The notes below the pieces were generated by a model. It searched no databases. It was not told the origin of the DNA and saw nothing but the letters and a program-made list of their open reading frames with translations. Below are positions 23,319-32,035 of a stretch of 32,137 nt of DNA, piece after piece (position 1 is the first letter of the stretch; the number at the start of each line of letters is the position of its first letter). This DNA is from a bacterium (lineage in GTDB: Bacteria > UBA8248), in NCBI GenBank assembly GCA_030922375.1, contig JAVEPB010000190.1, forward strand, positions 1 through 32,137, read 5' to 3'. Made by a program: the position numbers and the translations under genes.

Positions 23319-25888
23319 TCCGCGCCGCCGCCCGGTTCCCCCAGTGAACCCGGCGACATGCGTGCCTTTCTCCGCTGAATCGTCCGGAGCCAGCCCTCCA
23401 GTGATTTGACCACATCGCTATGCGGCCCCGAATAGGATGGCTCCGCATCTTCAATAACCTCTTCGGCGGGCCGGGGCAAGTCCCCCTCCCCGCTTTCCGC
23501 CAGCCTGGCCTCAAGCTCCTGTATTTTCGCTTCAAGCCACGGCGAGTCCCGTTCCGCCGTCAACGCCTTGCGGCACAGATCGAGCGCCAGCGGGGCGTTC
23601 CCCTCATTAATATACATATCGATGATCCCGCTCATCATCTCCTCGGCCTGACTCAGGGCGGGCACGGCCTCGGGAGCAGGCTCCTCCATCGCCCCCATAT
23701 CCCCGGCAATATCCGCCTCCCCCGGCGCCGCTTCGGCAGCCTCGGGGAGTTCAGCGAGTTCAATCTCGGGCACGGCCTCGGGAGCGGGCTCGTCGGTCAG
23801 AGAGATCGATTCTTGAGGCAGGGCCTCCTGAGGCGGCGACTCTGGGAGCCCTGCCTCAAGATTTGATACCTCTGGCGTTAAAACCTCCGGAGTCGAAACC
23901 TGGGGCTCTTCTTCCTCCTCGAAAACCACCGATTCGAGATAGACATCCGCGCCGCCCGCTTCGGCCTCCAATTCCGCCCCGGCCTCTCCCGGCTCACCGG
24001 AAGCCGAAGGCTCATCTGTAGACGGGGCCTCTTCGGCGGCGGCGTCATTATCTATTTCCGCCATTTCCTCGGCGAAAAGGGCGTCGAGATCATCTCCCTC
24101 TCCGGCGGGGTCCCCACCGAGGGTGGGCCCTTCAAGGGCGGGCTCCTCAACAGCGGGGCCTTCTTCTCCTTCGGGCACCTCTTCCAGAGCCGCCTCGGCG
24201 ACCGGCTCCGCATCATCCGAAACCTCCGCGGCGATGGACTCTTCCGCTATTATCGCCTCCGCATCGCCCGTGGAAATTTCGGCTTCCTCCGGAAGAGGAA
24301 CCTCCTCCGGCGCCCCTTCCGGGACCTCCGCCGAAACGGACTCTCCAAGCTCCTCCTCGAACAGGGCATCCAAATCGCCGAAGCCCTCCTCGGCCCCGGC
24401 TTCTTCCGCCCCGGCCACCGCCGCAGCCTCTTCCTCTCCGGGCTCGTCGGGCGGCTCCCCGAGGGCGGCCAGATCGTCGAGCCCTTCGGCGGGCTCCTCG
24501 GCCAGCAGCGCATCGAACTCGTTCAGATCGTCGGCCCCGGCTTCCTCTGCCCCGGTCACCGCGGCAGCTTCTTCCTCGCCGGGCTCGTCGGGCGGTTCCC
24601 CGAGGGCGGCCAGATCGTCGGACTCCTCGGCCAGCAGCGCATCGAACTCGTTCAGATCGTCGCCCTCCGGTTCCGCCCCGGCCACCGCCGCAGCCTCTTC
24701 CTCGCCGGGCTCGTCGGGGGGCTCCCCGAGGGCGGCCAGATCGTCGGACTCATCCACGGCATCCACCTCCGCAACAGGCGCGGGAGCGGATGGCTCCTCA
24801 GACTCTTCGGCGAACAGGGCATCGAGATCGTCCACTTCACCGCCCGCGTCCGCCGCGGCAGGAGCCGGGGTATCCTCCGGCTCATCGGCGAACAGGGCGT
24901 CCAGATCATCCACCTCACCGCCCGCTTCCGCCTCGGCAGGCGCGGGGGCGGCGGCCTCTTCCGGTTCATCGGAGAACAGGGCATCGAGATCGTCCACCTC
25001 GCCGCCCGCGTCCGCAGGTTCCTCAGCCTGGGCAGCGGGAGCCTCAACATCGGGCGAGGCTTCGCCGCCAGCGGCCTCGTCAAGGATGGAGTCAAAATCC
25101 TCCACCTCGGGCGCGACACCGGCGTCAACATCGAGCGCGGCATCATCGAGCGCATCAGCGCCGCCTCCAGCGACGCCAGCGCTGCCTGTAGCCTCCTCAA
25201 GAATGGAGTCAAAATCCTCAACCTCGGGCACGGGCGCGGCCCCGCCGCCGGCGCCGAGTTGATCCTGAAGATCGGAGATTTTTTCGAGGTAATCGGTATT
25301 CTCCGGGTCCTCCTCGGCGAGAGTTCGGTAGACATCCAGTGCTTTTTCGAGATGACCTTGGGAGACATAAAGCTCGGCGAGCGATTCGGTAGGCACGGCA
25401 TCGCCAGCCTCCTCGATCGGGGCCTCCCCGATCGACACCCCGTCCCGCACGGGCGCGGAGGGGACCGAAGCCGGAGCGGCTCCGCCTTCTTCGAGAGCGG
25501 CTGCGGCGGCATCGCCCGGATCGAACATGCCGATCGCCACGAGAGCGCGGCGCACCCCTCCCTCATCGCCCGACTTCTTGTGGCAATCCATGAGGAAGCG
25601 CTGGGCGGCGAGATTCCAGGGGGATCGCGCAATCGCCTTTTCGAGCTCGCTCGCCGCCTCGCTGATCTGATCTTTCGCCAGGTAAATTTCGCCGAGAAGG
25701 ACGCGGGGGGCGGTGTAGGCCGCGTGATGCTGGAGGCCGCTCGTCAGAAGGTCGATGGCCTTATCGGCTTCGCCCTTCTCCCAGTTGAGGCCGGCAAGCG
25801 GAAAAAACGCCGGGGAGGCCGGATCGTCGGCAAGCTGTGCCTCGAGAGCCTGAATCCTGGAATCGATATCGCCTAGTCGAGATGCCAT
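23315..25888 (-). CDS. Acidic multi-repeat TPR protein (FimV-like architecture), function unknown
   Basis: About 857 residues, no signal peptide. The N-terminal 215 residues are TPR-like helical repeats (PLAGLNWEKGEADKAIDLLT; ELYVSQGHLEKALDVYRTLA). A very long Asp/Glu/Ala/Pro-rich region follows (about 220-760). The last 100 residues return to a TPR-like helix pair (IIDMYINEGNAPLALDLCRK) and end in VKSLEGWLRTIQRRK. Inside the acidic region a short peptide recurs at least nine times: EVEDFDSILEEA, EVDDLDALFADE, LNEFDALLAEE and variants. I cannot assign a function. The layout recalls FimV-type polar hub proteins, but there is no LysM or membrane segment. I start at the ATG at 25888 (MASRLGDIDSRI); the longer in-frame start runs into the hyuA region with an atypical sequence. 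It is divergent from hyuA. Confidence 0.82.
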   Translation of the reverse strand: MASRLGDIDSRIQALEAQLADDPASPAFFPLAGLNWEKGEADKAIDLLTSGLQHHAAYTAPRVLLGEIYLAKDQISEAASELEKAIARSPWNLAAQRFLMDCHKKSGDEGGVRRALVAIGMFDPGDAAAAALEEGGAAPASVPSAPVRDGVSIGEAPIEEAGDAVPTESLAELYVSQGHLEKALDVYRTLAEEDPENTDYLEKISDLQDQLGAGGGAAPVPEVEDFDSILEEATGSAGVAGGGADALDDAALDVDAGVAPEVEDFDSILDEAAGGEASPDVEAPAAQAEEPADAGGEVDDLDALFSDEPEEAAAPAPAEAEAGGEVDDLDALFADEPEDTPAPAAADAGGEVDDLDALFAEESEEPSAPAPVAEVDAVDESDDLAALGEPPDEPGEEEAAAVAGAEPEGDDLNEFDALLAEESDDLAALGEPPDEPGEEEAAAVTGAEEAGADDLNEFDALLAEEPAEGLDDLAALGEPPDEPGEEEAAAVAGAEEAGAEEGFGDLDALFEEELGESVSAEVPEGAPEEVPLPEEAEISTGDAEAIIAEESIAAEVSDDAEPVAEAALEEVPEGEEGPAVEEPALEGPTLGGDPAGEGDDLDALFAEEMAEIDNDAAAEEAPSTDEPSASGEPGEAGAELEAEAGGADVYLESVVFEEEEEPQVSTPEVLTPEVSNLEAGLPESPPQEALPQESISLTDEPAPEAVPEIELAELPEAAEAAPGEADIAGDMGAMEEPAPEAVPALSQAEEMMSGIIDMYINEGNAPLALDLCRKALTAERDSPWLEAKIQELEARLAESGEGDLPRPAEEVIEDAEPSYSGPHSDVVKSLEGWLRTIQRRKARMSPGSLGEPGGGAD
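24408..24790 (-). repeat. In-gene tandem repeats encoding the DDLAALGEPPDEPGEEEAAAV / NEFDALL units
   Basis: Three near-identical units start (on the plus strand) at about 24408, 24549 and 24675, with spacings of 141 and 126 bp. Each encodes a 42-47-residue unit with Ser-Asp-Asp-Leu-Ala-Ala-Leu and a Glu-Phe-Asp-Ala-Leu-Leu core. High DNA identity suggests recent duplication. Confidence 0.8.
24810..25015 (-). repeat. In-gene repeats encoding VDDLDALF units
   Basis: Three copies of a 26-28-residue unit, each containing Gly-Glu-Val-Asp-Asp-Leu-Asp-Ala-Leu-Phe, are encoded here with clear DNA similarity (plus-strand word GAACAGGGCRTCSAGATC). Two more diverged copies with Asp-Phe-Asp-Ser-Ile-Leu lie at about 25075-25230. 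Confidence 0.75.
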
Positions 25889-25929
25889 TAGAGTCTGCCG
25901 GACGGGATGGAATAAACAATAACAACGTA

Positions 25930-25958
25930 AGGCTAGCAAAGCCCACTTTCCCTGACAA
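25930..25958 (-). promoter_or_regulatory. Candidate promoter of the acidic TPR gene
   Basis: Minus-strand TTGTCA (plus 25953-25958) and TAGCCT (plus 25930-25935) are 17 bp apart, about 40 bp before the chosen start at 25888, in the divergent gap with hyuA. Confidence 0.4.
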
Positions 25959-25975
25959 GGCTTGAAGATCAACCC

Positions 25976-26005
25976 TTTACCCGCCTTGAACCGGAAACGT
26001 ATACT
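25976..26005 (+). promoter_or_regulatory. Candidate promoter of hyuAB
   Basis: TTTACC (25976-25981) and TATACT (26000-26005) are separated by 18 bp, about 45 bp upstream of the hyuA ATG. The -10 match is good and the -35 match is partial. Confidence 0.45.
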
Positions 26006-26050
26006 CCCCGGACCTCTTCTCGAAATTCCGCCGGGAGATAGAACTCGAAG

Positions 26051-28180
26051 ATGATTCAAATTGGCATCGACGCCGGGGGAACATTCACGGATTTCTGGGT
26101 AGCGGAGGACTCTCCCGGCCTCTCTCCCGAATACGAGGGAGCCCCCCATAAAACCCCCTCGACGCCGGAGGACCCCTCCCGGGCGGTCATCCGGGGGCTG
26201 GGGGAAATCGCCGCCGCGCGGGGGCTAACCACAGGGGATCTCCTCGAAGACACCCGCCTCATTGTCCACGGGACGACCGTTGCGACCAACGCCGTCCTCA
26301 CCGAAAGCGGCGCCCGGGCCGGCCTCATCACCACCCGGGGTTTCAGGGATATTCTCGAAATGCGCCGGGGCTGGCGCGAGGATTTTTTCGACAACAAGCG
26401 GCCGCTGCCCAAACCCCTCATCCGCCGGGCGCTGCGCCGCACGGTGACGGGCCGCCTCGATGAGACCGGAGCCGAACTCGAACCCCTCGACGAGGTCAGT
26501 GTGCGCGAGGAGGCCCTGAGGCTCAGGGCGGAGGGCGCCGAGTCGGTCGCCCTTTGCTTCATGCACGCCTGGGCGAATCCGGCGCACGAAATGCGGGCGG
26601 CCGAGATCGTACGCGAAGCGTTCCCCGAGGCGTTTCTGACCGTCTCCTCGGAACTCCTGCCGCAGATTCGCCTCTTTGAGCGAGTGAGCACCTGCGCCTT
26701 CAACGCCTATGTCGGCCCCATCATTCAAGAATATCTGGAGAAGCTCGACAGCGCGCTGCGCGGGCTCGGCTTCGGGGGCGCTTTCCTCATCATGGGCTCC
26801 CACGGCGGGGTCATGACCGCCCCCGTCGCCGCGCGGCGGGCCGCCGCCTCCCTGCTCTCGGGCCCGGCCGCGGCCCCCGTCGCCGCGGGCCGGGTGGCCG
26901 CTCCGCACGGAATCGAGGACTACATCGTCACCGACATGGGCGGGACCAGCTTCGATGTCGCTCTCGTCCAGGGCGGCGAACCCCTCGTTTCCCAGGAAAA
27001 CTGGCTCGGCGGCAAGCGAATCGCCCTGCCCTCGCTGGACATCCACACCCTGGGCGCGGGCGGAGGAAGCGTCGCCTGGGCCGACCGGGGAGGCATCCTC
27101 CACATCGGCCCCGAGAGCGCCGGGGCGAGCCCCGGGCCCGCCTGCTACGGCCAAGGCGGGCGGAAGCCCACGGCCACCGACGCCTGCCTGGCCCTGGGCT
27201 ACCTGGACCCCGAATATTTTCTCGGGGGAAAGGTCCGCCTCGATCCCCGCGCCGCCGGCGAGGCCATTAACCGGGGCGTCGCCGAGCCGATGGGGATGCC
27301 GGCCGAGGAGGCGGCGCTGGGAATCTACGAGCTCATCTGCGTCCAGATGGCGGCGGGAATCCGTGAGGTGACCATCCGCCGGGGGCTCGACCCGCGCGAT
27401 TTCCTGATGCTGGCGGCGGGAGGGGCGGGACCGCTTCACGCCAATCACATCGCGCGCGAGCTGGGCATCTCCCTCATCATGGCCCCCAGGGACTCGGCCG
27501 TTTTTTGCGCGGCCGGCATGCTCGCCTCGGATCTGAAGCACGATCTCGCGGTGAGCTGGCGTGCGAGATTCACGGAACTCGTCCCGGCGGAGCTGGCCGC
27601 GCGCTTCCGTGCGCTCCGGGACCAGTGCAGGGCCGTCCTCTCCGAGCAGGGAGTCTCCGGGGAGCGCATGCGGTTCGAGCCGGGGATGGACATCCGCTAC
27701 ATCGGTCAATACCACGAGGTCGGCGTCCCCCTGCCCACCGAGATGATCGATGCACCCGACATCGGCGGCATCCTCGACCGATTTCACGAGCGCCACGACA
27801 TCCTCTACGGCTACGCCACCAGAGAAATGCCGGCGGAATGCATCACGATGCGCATGAGCGCCCGCGGCCGGATGGACCGCCCCGAAACCCTTTCCCAAAA
27901 ATTAGGCGAGCCGCCCGCCGCGCCCCTCCCCCACGGCCGCCGGCCGATTCGCCTGCCCGGCGAGCCTCGCCGCCTCCCCGCCGAGGTCTACCGGTCGCTC
28001 ACACCGGGGCAGCTAATCGCCGGGCCCGCCATCGTCGAGCGGCCGAACACGACCGTTCTCGTCCTGGGGGATTACGAACTCGCCTGCGACGCCTCGGGCA
28101 ACTACATTATCTGGCCCGAAGCCAGGTCCGCTGAGATGCGCGCCCGCTTTCTTTCAGATGTCGGGAGCGCCCGGGGATGA
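26051..28180 (+). CDS. hyuA: Hydantoinase/oxoprolinase family protein, subunit A
   Basis: ATP-dependent subunit A of an N-methylhydantoinase / 5-oxoprolinase-type enzyme, 709 residues. The actin-like ATP site starts at residue 1 (IQIGIDAGGTFTDFWV). HGTTVATNAVLTESGARAGL and ITTRGFRDILEMRRG follow, then the second phosphate motif VTDMGGTSFDVALV (about 294-307). The conserved DIHTLGAGGGSVAWAD (about 332-347) and the segment beginning GPESAGASPGPACYGQGG come next, then LAAGGAGPLHANHIARELG. Related enzymes also include acetone and acetophenone carboxylases, so the reaction (ring opening of a hydantoin or oxoproline, or ATP-driven carboxylation) cannot be fixed. It overlaps hyuB by four bases (ATGA), and no third subunit of a carboxylase type is nearby, which favours the hydantoinase/oxoprolinase side. 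Confidence 0.93.
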   Translation: MIQIGIDAGGTFTDFWVAEDSPGLSPEYEGAPHKTPSTPEDPSRAVIRGLGEIAAARGLTTGDLLEDTRLIVHGTTVATNAVLTESGARAGLITTRGFRDILEMRRGWREDFFDNKRPLPKPLIRRALRRTVTGRLDETGAELEPLDEVSVREEALRLRAEGAESVALCFMHAWANPAHEMRAAEIVREAFPEAFLTVSSELLPQIRLFERVSTCAFNAYVGPIIQEYLEKLDSALRGLGFGGAFLIMGSHGGVMTAPVAARRAAASLLSGPAAAPVAAGRVAAPHGIEDYIVTDMGGTSFDVALVQGGEPLVSQENWLGGKRIALPSLDIHTLGAGGGSVAWADRGGILHIGPESAGASPGPACYGQGGRKPTATDACLALGYLDPEYFLGGKVRLDPRAAGEAINRGVAEPMGMPAEEAALGIYELICVQMAAGIREVTIRRGLDPRDFLMLAAGGAGPLHANHIARELGISLIMAPRDSAVFCAAGMLASDLKHDLAVSWRARFTELVPAELAARFRALRDQCRAVLSEQGVSGERMRFEPGMDIRYIGQYHEVGVPLPTEMIDAPDIGGILDRFHERHDILYGYATREMPAECITMRMSARGRMDRPETLSQKLGEPPAAPLPHGRRPIRLPGEPRRLPAEVYRSLTPGQLIAGPAIVERPNTTVLVLGDYELACDASGNYIIWPEARSAEMRARFLSDVGSARG

Positions 28181-29919
28181 GCGTTAACGGCATCGACCCC
28201 ATCCTCGCCTCCGTCCTCCAGAGGCGGCTGCGCTCCATCACCGAGGAGATGGCCCTCACCCTCCTTCACACCACCCGATCGCCCATCCTCTCGGAGGGCC
28301 GGGACTTCGCCACCGGCATCTACCGGGCGAACGGCGACATGCTCGAGCAGACCGAGTACACAGCGCTCCTTGGCTTCGCCCTTCAACCCTCGCTCAAGGC
28401 CTGCATCGAATATTTCGGGGACGACATCGGTCCGGGCGACGTGATCTTTCACAACGACGTTTACAACGCCGGAAACCAGATCAACGACCTGGGGGTGTTC
28501 AAACCCATTTTCCTCGAGGGCAAGCTCGTCGCGTGGGCCGCTTGCAAGGCCCATCAGGCGGACCTGGGCGGGGGCGCTCCCGGCGGCTACAACCCGGACG
28601 CCACCGAGGTCTGGCACGAGGGCCTTCGTGTGCCGCCCCTGAAGATGTGGGCGGGCGGGAAGCTCCGCCGGGATGTCTGGGACTTTCTCTTCGCCAACAC
28701 CCGCCTCGACATCGTCGCCGAGGATGCAAAGGCCTGCGCCGGCTCCTGCAGCGTGGGCGAGCGGCGCGTCCTCGATGTATTGGACCGCTACGGCCGCGAT
28801 GTCTTCGACCGCCATATGGACTACGTCATCGACGGCGCCGAGCGAATCATGCGGGGCGAGATCGCCGCCATGCCCGACGGTGTGTACCGGGGCGAGTCCT
28901 TCCTCGCCAACGACGGTCACCAGGAGGGCGTCCGCCACAAAGTCGTCTGCACGGTCACCATCGCGGGCGATTCGATCAAATTCGACTACACGGGCTCGGC
29001 GGGTCCGACGCCCGGCTACGCGAACGCCCCGCTTCACGCCGCGACGAGCGGCCTGATGATCGCCGTCCTGATGAACGTCGATCCGCAAATTCCGCACAAC
29101 GCGGGCATCCTCCGGCCCCTCGAAATGATCTTCCCCGAGAACTCGATGCTGAACGCCGAGTTTCCCCATGCCACCAGCTACGGCAACCACCTCACCCACC
29201 AGATATGGGAGGCCGCCGTGAAGGCGCTCGCTCAGGCGGTACCCCACAGCGTCACCGCCGGATGGAACAAGTGCTACTGGGGGATGTCGAGCGGCCTCGA
29301 CGGGCGGAGCGGCCGCCGCTACGTCGATTTTTTCCTGTTCGCGATGAAGGGGGGATCGGGCGCGACCGAAGGCCTCGACGGCTCCGCCCATCTGGGCACG
29401 GTGATGACGGGCGGGGCGATGACCGCGCAGGACCCCGAGATGCACGAGGTCCAGACCCCCCACCGCCTTCATCACTTCGAATTCGAGATCGACTCGGCCG
29501 GCCCCGGTCGCTGGCGCGGCGGGCTCGGCGTTCGGTCAAAGTGGAAGATCCTGGGCCAGGACGCCAAGGTCATCATGTTCGGCCAGCAGACCGAGCCCGG
29601 AGAGGAGCCCTTCGGCCTCTTCGGCGGCAAGCCCGCCGGCCTCAACACCGCCCGCCTCACCCATCCCGACGGGCGGGAACGCCGGCCCAAGGGCCACGAA
29701 ATCATCCCGGACGCGGACGGCGCGATTATCGAGATGACCGCATCGGGCGGCGGCGGGTACGGGGACCCGAGGCTGCGGCCCGCCGACCTGATCCGGGAGG
29801 AGGTGCGCGACGAAATTATTTCAATCGAATCGGCCCGGCGCGACTACGGGGTGGCGCTCGATCCCCTGACGCTCGAAATCGATGAAGACGAAACCGCGCG
29901 CCTCCGGAAAGGGGTCTAG
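28177..29919 (+). CDS. hyuB: Hydantoinase/oxoprolinase family protein, subunit B
   Basis: The partner of HyuA, 580 residues. Typical motifs are ITEEMALTLLHTTRSPILSE, FHNDVYNAGNQINDLGVFKP (about 90-109), the HQADLGGG-x2-GGYNPDATEVWHEG region (about 126-148; His, Asp and Glu residues are likely metal or substrate ligands), and late NPxLTHQIWEAA-like and GGGGYGDPRLR (about 527-537). The ATG overlaps the hyuA stop, with GGGG upstream. Together the two subunits would form a soluble heteromer hydrolysing a cyclic amide with ATP. It is followed by a 68-bp gap and the convergent CoA-related genes. Confidence 0.93.
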   Translation: MSVNGIDPILASVLQRRLRSITEEMALTLLHTTRSPILSEGRDFATGIYRANGDMLEQTEYTALLGFALQPSLKACIEYFGDDIGPGDVIFHNDVYNAGNQINDLGVFKPIFLEGKLVAWAACKAHQADLGGGAPGGYNPDATEVWHEGLRVPPLKMWAGGKLRRDVWDFLFANTRLDIVAEDAKACAGSCSVGERRVLDVLDRYGRDVFDRHMDYVIDGAERIMRGEIAAMPDGVYRGESFLANDGHQEGVRHKVVCTVTIAGDSIKFDYTGSAGPTPGYANAPLHAATSGLMIAVLMNVDPQIPHNAGILRPLEMIFPENSMLNAEFPHATSYGNHLTHQIWEAAVKALAQAVPHSVTAGWNKCYWGMSSGLDGRSGRRYVDFFLFAMKGGSGATEGLDGSAHLGTVMTGGAMTAQDPEMHEVQTPHRLHHFEFEIDSAGPGRWRGGLGVRSKWKILGQDAKVIMFGQQTEPGEEPFGLFGGKPAGLNTARLTHPDGRERRPKGHEIIPDADGAIIEMTASGGGGYGDPRLRPADLIREEVRDEIISIESARRDYGVALDPLTLEIDEDETARLRKGV

Positions 29920-29987
29920 ATATATCGGCGCGGGGCGGCTCAGGATGAAACCAGCGGGCCGCCGTACAGGCGGTGCTCGACCATGAT

Positions 29988-30374
29988 TCAAAGATCCATG
30001 ACGACCTCGAGGCCCGCCCGCTCGGCGCGGGCCGCGGCTTCCTCGTCGATGACGCCTTTTTGGAGCCAGATCGCCCGCGTCCCGGCGGCGATGGCTTCGT
30101 CCACCACCCCGCTCACGAAATTGCTCCGCCGGAAAACGTTCACCATCTCGGGGGGCTCGGGCAGCGCGGAGAGCCGCGGATAGCACCGCTCGCCGAGGAG
30201 TTCATCGTGACCGGGGTTGACGGGAACGATCTCGTAGCCCGCCTGTTGCATGTAGATGCTCACGTAATGGCTGGGCCGGTGTTCCTTGGGCGAGAGACCC
30301 ACCACGGCGATGCGCCTAAAATCCCGGAGCACCTGCCGGACGGCCCCTGAATCCTGAAAGTCGCCGCCGCTCAT
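29988..30374 (-). CDS. CoA-binding domain protein (YccU-like)
   Basis: A small Rossmann-fold protein of 128 residues. The nucleotide-binding start is RRIAVVGLSPKEHRPSHYV (about 20-38), followed by GYEIVPVNPGHDELLGERCYP and MVNVFRRSNFVSGVVDEAI. AIWLQKGVIDEEAAARAERAGLEVVMD ends the domain; this is the CoA_binding_2 / YccU type. The usual last residues (MDRC and about eight more) are absent: it stops at VVMDL. The ATG overlaps the stop of the CoA-transferase A subunit (ATGA) with a poor ribosome-binding site, so it is probably translated by coupling. The function of this family is not established; CoA or nucleotide binding is inferred by homology. Confidence 0.85.
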   Translation of the reverse strand: MSGGDFQDSGAVRQVLRDFRRIAVVGLSPKEHRPSHYVSIYMQQAGYEIVPVNPGHDELLGERCYPRLSALPEPPEMVNVFRRSNFVSGVVDEAIAAGTRAIWLQKGVIDEEAAARAERAGLEVVMDL

Positions 30375-31204
30375 TCGCTTATTTCCGCCTCCGCGGTCCG
30401 ATGGTCGCTCGCTTCCCACTCCCCCAAATGTTCCCGAAGCGATTCGGGGCTGTCGGCTGCGCCTAAAAACGCGGACACGGCCTCCTCATCGGTATCGTAG
30501 AGCGGATAGCACGAAGCCGGGGCCGCCCCGCCGGGCAGGTGGACCACCGCGTCCACCATGAACCCCGGTATATTCGTCCGCTCGGGTTTGTCCTCGAAAA
30601 ACTTCGTTGGGGCGATACGCTCGGCGGTGAGGATGACGCCCTCGGAGGCGCGGGAGAGGAGCACATCCTCGAACGGGCCGCCGTCGATACGCGCGTTTCC
30701 GGCCGCGTCGGCGTGCTGAACGTGGACGACCGCCCAGTCGGGCCGTATTCGGGGGATCATGTAAACGCTCTTTCCCGTGTAGGGGTCCTCGGCCTGGAGG
30801 AACCCCGAACTCGCCGGGGTGTCCGAGCCGTCGAACCCCGAGACCGGCTGGCTCGGAAGCCCGTAGGCCGAGGCGCGCAGGCCCGCGATCACGCTGTAGC
30901 AGGCGTGTTCCACCACCCGGATATTTCCGCTCTCGACCCCGCGCCGGTAGGAGGGCGCCATGCCGAAGAGGTTTTCGTAGCCGATGTAGCCCGCCCGCAC
31001 CTCGGCCACCGCCCCCGCCGCGCAGAGGAGATCGATCTCGTAGGCCCCCGCCGTTTTAATCATGACGAGGCCCCGGCGACCCTGACGCGCGAGCTCGCGG
31101 GCGAAGGCCGACGGGGTGCGCGAGAGCGAATTGCCGCCCAGCGCGACCATCTGACCGTCCCGGACGAGGCCGCCGGCCTCTACAAGAGATATCAGCTTGC
31201 TCAC
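30371..31204 (-). CDS. CoA-transferase, subunit A (GctA/IpdA-like)
   Basis: 277-residue alpha subunit of a family I-type CoA transferase or related hydrolase. The N-terminus KLISLVEAGGLVRDGQMVALGG is the family signature. IGYENLFGMAPSYRRGVESG (about 94-113) and the C-terminal ADAAGNARIDGG (about 164-175) fit the glutaconate CoA-transferase / IpdA group rather than acetate CoA-transferase. The start is GTG, preceded by a strong AGGAGG. It follows the B subunit gene by 56 bp, a gap containing a 5-bp hairpin (31242-31254). The substrate is unknown; proximity to hydantoinase genes is only suggestive. Its C-terminus (DEEAVSAFLGAADSPESL) resembles that of the partial protein at the window edge. Confidence 0.88.
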   Translation of the reverse strand: MSKLISLVEAGGLVRDGQMVALGGNSLSRTPSAFARELARQGRRGLVMIKTAGAYEIDLLCAAGAVAEVRAGYIGYENLFGMAPSYRRGVESGNIRVVEHACYSVIAGLRASAYGLPSQPVSGFDGSDTPASSGFLQAEDPYTGKSVYMIPRIRPDWAVVHVQHADAAGNARIDGGPFEDVLLSRASEGVILTAERIAPTKFFEDKPERTNIPGFMVDAVVHLPGGAAPASCYPLYDTDEEAVSAFLGAADSPESLREHLGEWEASDHRTAEAEISE

Positions 31205-31260
31205 ATTTCCTCCTGTCGCGCCGGCCGGGCTAGCGGTCCTCCGGCTAACAGCCGACTCGG

Positions 31261-32031
31261 CTAGCGTTCCACCCGGCGAAGCGCGGCGAACTCCGAGTAG
31301 CGCACCCCCTCGGGATCGATCTCGGCGAGGGCGGCGAGTTCATCCTCCGTAGGCGGGATGGTCTCGGGTACTTCAGCGCCCAGATCGAGCGGAAATCCCG
31401 TCCGCCCGACCACCTCTTCCACCGAAACGCCCGGATGAACGCTCCCCAGCTCAAGGCCCCCCCCGCGCATCTCCATCACGGCCAGCGGAGTGACCACCCG
31501 CGCCAGGTTGCCCGACTGGGTGACGAAATCCACCTTCTCGACAAAAGTGCGCCGGTCGTGCACCACCCGCCAGATCACGATCCGCCGGGCCTGCTCCATG
31601 ATGACCGACCCGCCCCCGCCTCCGGGCAGGCGAACCTTAGGGGCGGACGGCTCGCCGATGTAGCTCATGTTCACGCGGCCCGCCTTGTCGATCTGCGCAC
31701 CGCCCAGGTACATGAGATCGACCCCGCCCCGCGCGAAAAGATCGTAGGCGTCGGCGTTCGAGAAGATCACCGCCGCCCCCTGGCACAGCGCCGGATCGTT
31801 CGTGCTGAAGGGCAACCGCCCGGGCCTTGGGTCCACCGAGCCGGCCACCTCGATGAGAACGCTCCCCGGCGCATGCAGCTTTTTGGCGAGAAAAATCGCC
31901 ACCATCGGAAGCGGGGAGTTCACGCCGTGAAAGACGCGCTCACCCTCGCGCAGCTCCCGGGACAGGCAGACGGCCATCTGATCCGCCGCATCGCGCGCGG
32001 CCTGAACTTCGCTTTCCGCTTTCAGACTCAT
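31261..32031 (-). CDS. CoA-transferase, subunit B (GctB/IpdB-like)
   Basis: 256-residue beta subunit. Markers are ERVFHGVNSPLPMVAIFLAKKLHAPG (about 31-56; split here for length only), LIEVAGSVDPRPGRLP (Glu61 is the candidate nucleophile, by analogy with the GctB family), LMYLGGAQIDKAGRVNMSYIG and LPGGGGGSVIM (glycine-rich loop, about 136-146). The start is ATG; the preceding gene's stop is only four bases upstream. Together with an A subunit it would move CoA between carboxylic acids, or, as in mycobacterial IpdAB, act as a hydrolase on a ring-opened CoA ester. Specificity is not visible. Confidence 0.87.
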   Translation of the reverse strand: MSLKAESEVQAARDAADQMAVCLSRELREGERVFHGVNSPLPMVAIFLAKKLHAPGSVLIEVAGSVDPRPGRLPFSTNDPALCQGAAVIFSNADAYDLFARGGVDLMYLGGAQIDKAGRVNMSYIGEPSAPKVRLPGGGGGSVIMEQARRIVIWRVVHDRRTFVEKVDFVTQSGNLARVVTPLAVMEMRGGGLELGSVHPGVSVEEVVGRTGFPLDLGAEVPETIPPTEDELAALAEIDPEGVRYSEFAALRRVER

Positions 32032-32035
32032 TTGA

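Noticed and set aside
24123-25262. A Ser/Ala-rich 379-codon plus-strand frame opposite the acidic protein
   Set aside because: Low complexity mirrors the repeated Asp/Glu/Ala codons on the other strand; no start signal or secretion signal.
25889-26149. Extension of the acidic TPR protein to an upstream ATG inside hyuA
   Set aside because: It would overlap the start of a conserved divergent gene and its promoters, and the extension has no TPR character.
26225-29475. Long minus-strand frames (557 and 457 codons) opposite hyuA and hyuB
   Set aside because: Both lie antisense to clearly conserved enzymes and have no motifs of their own.
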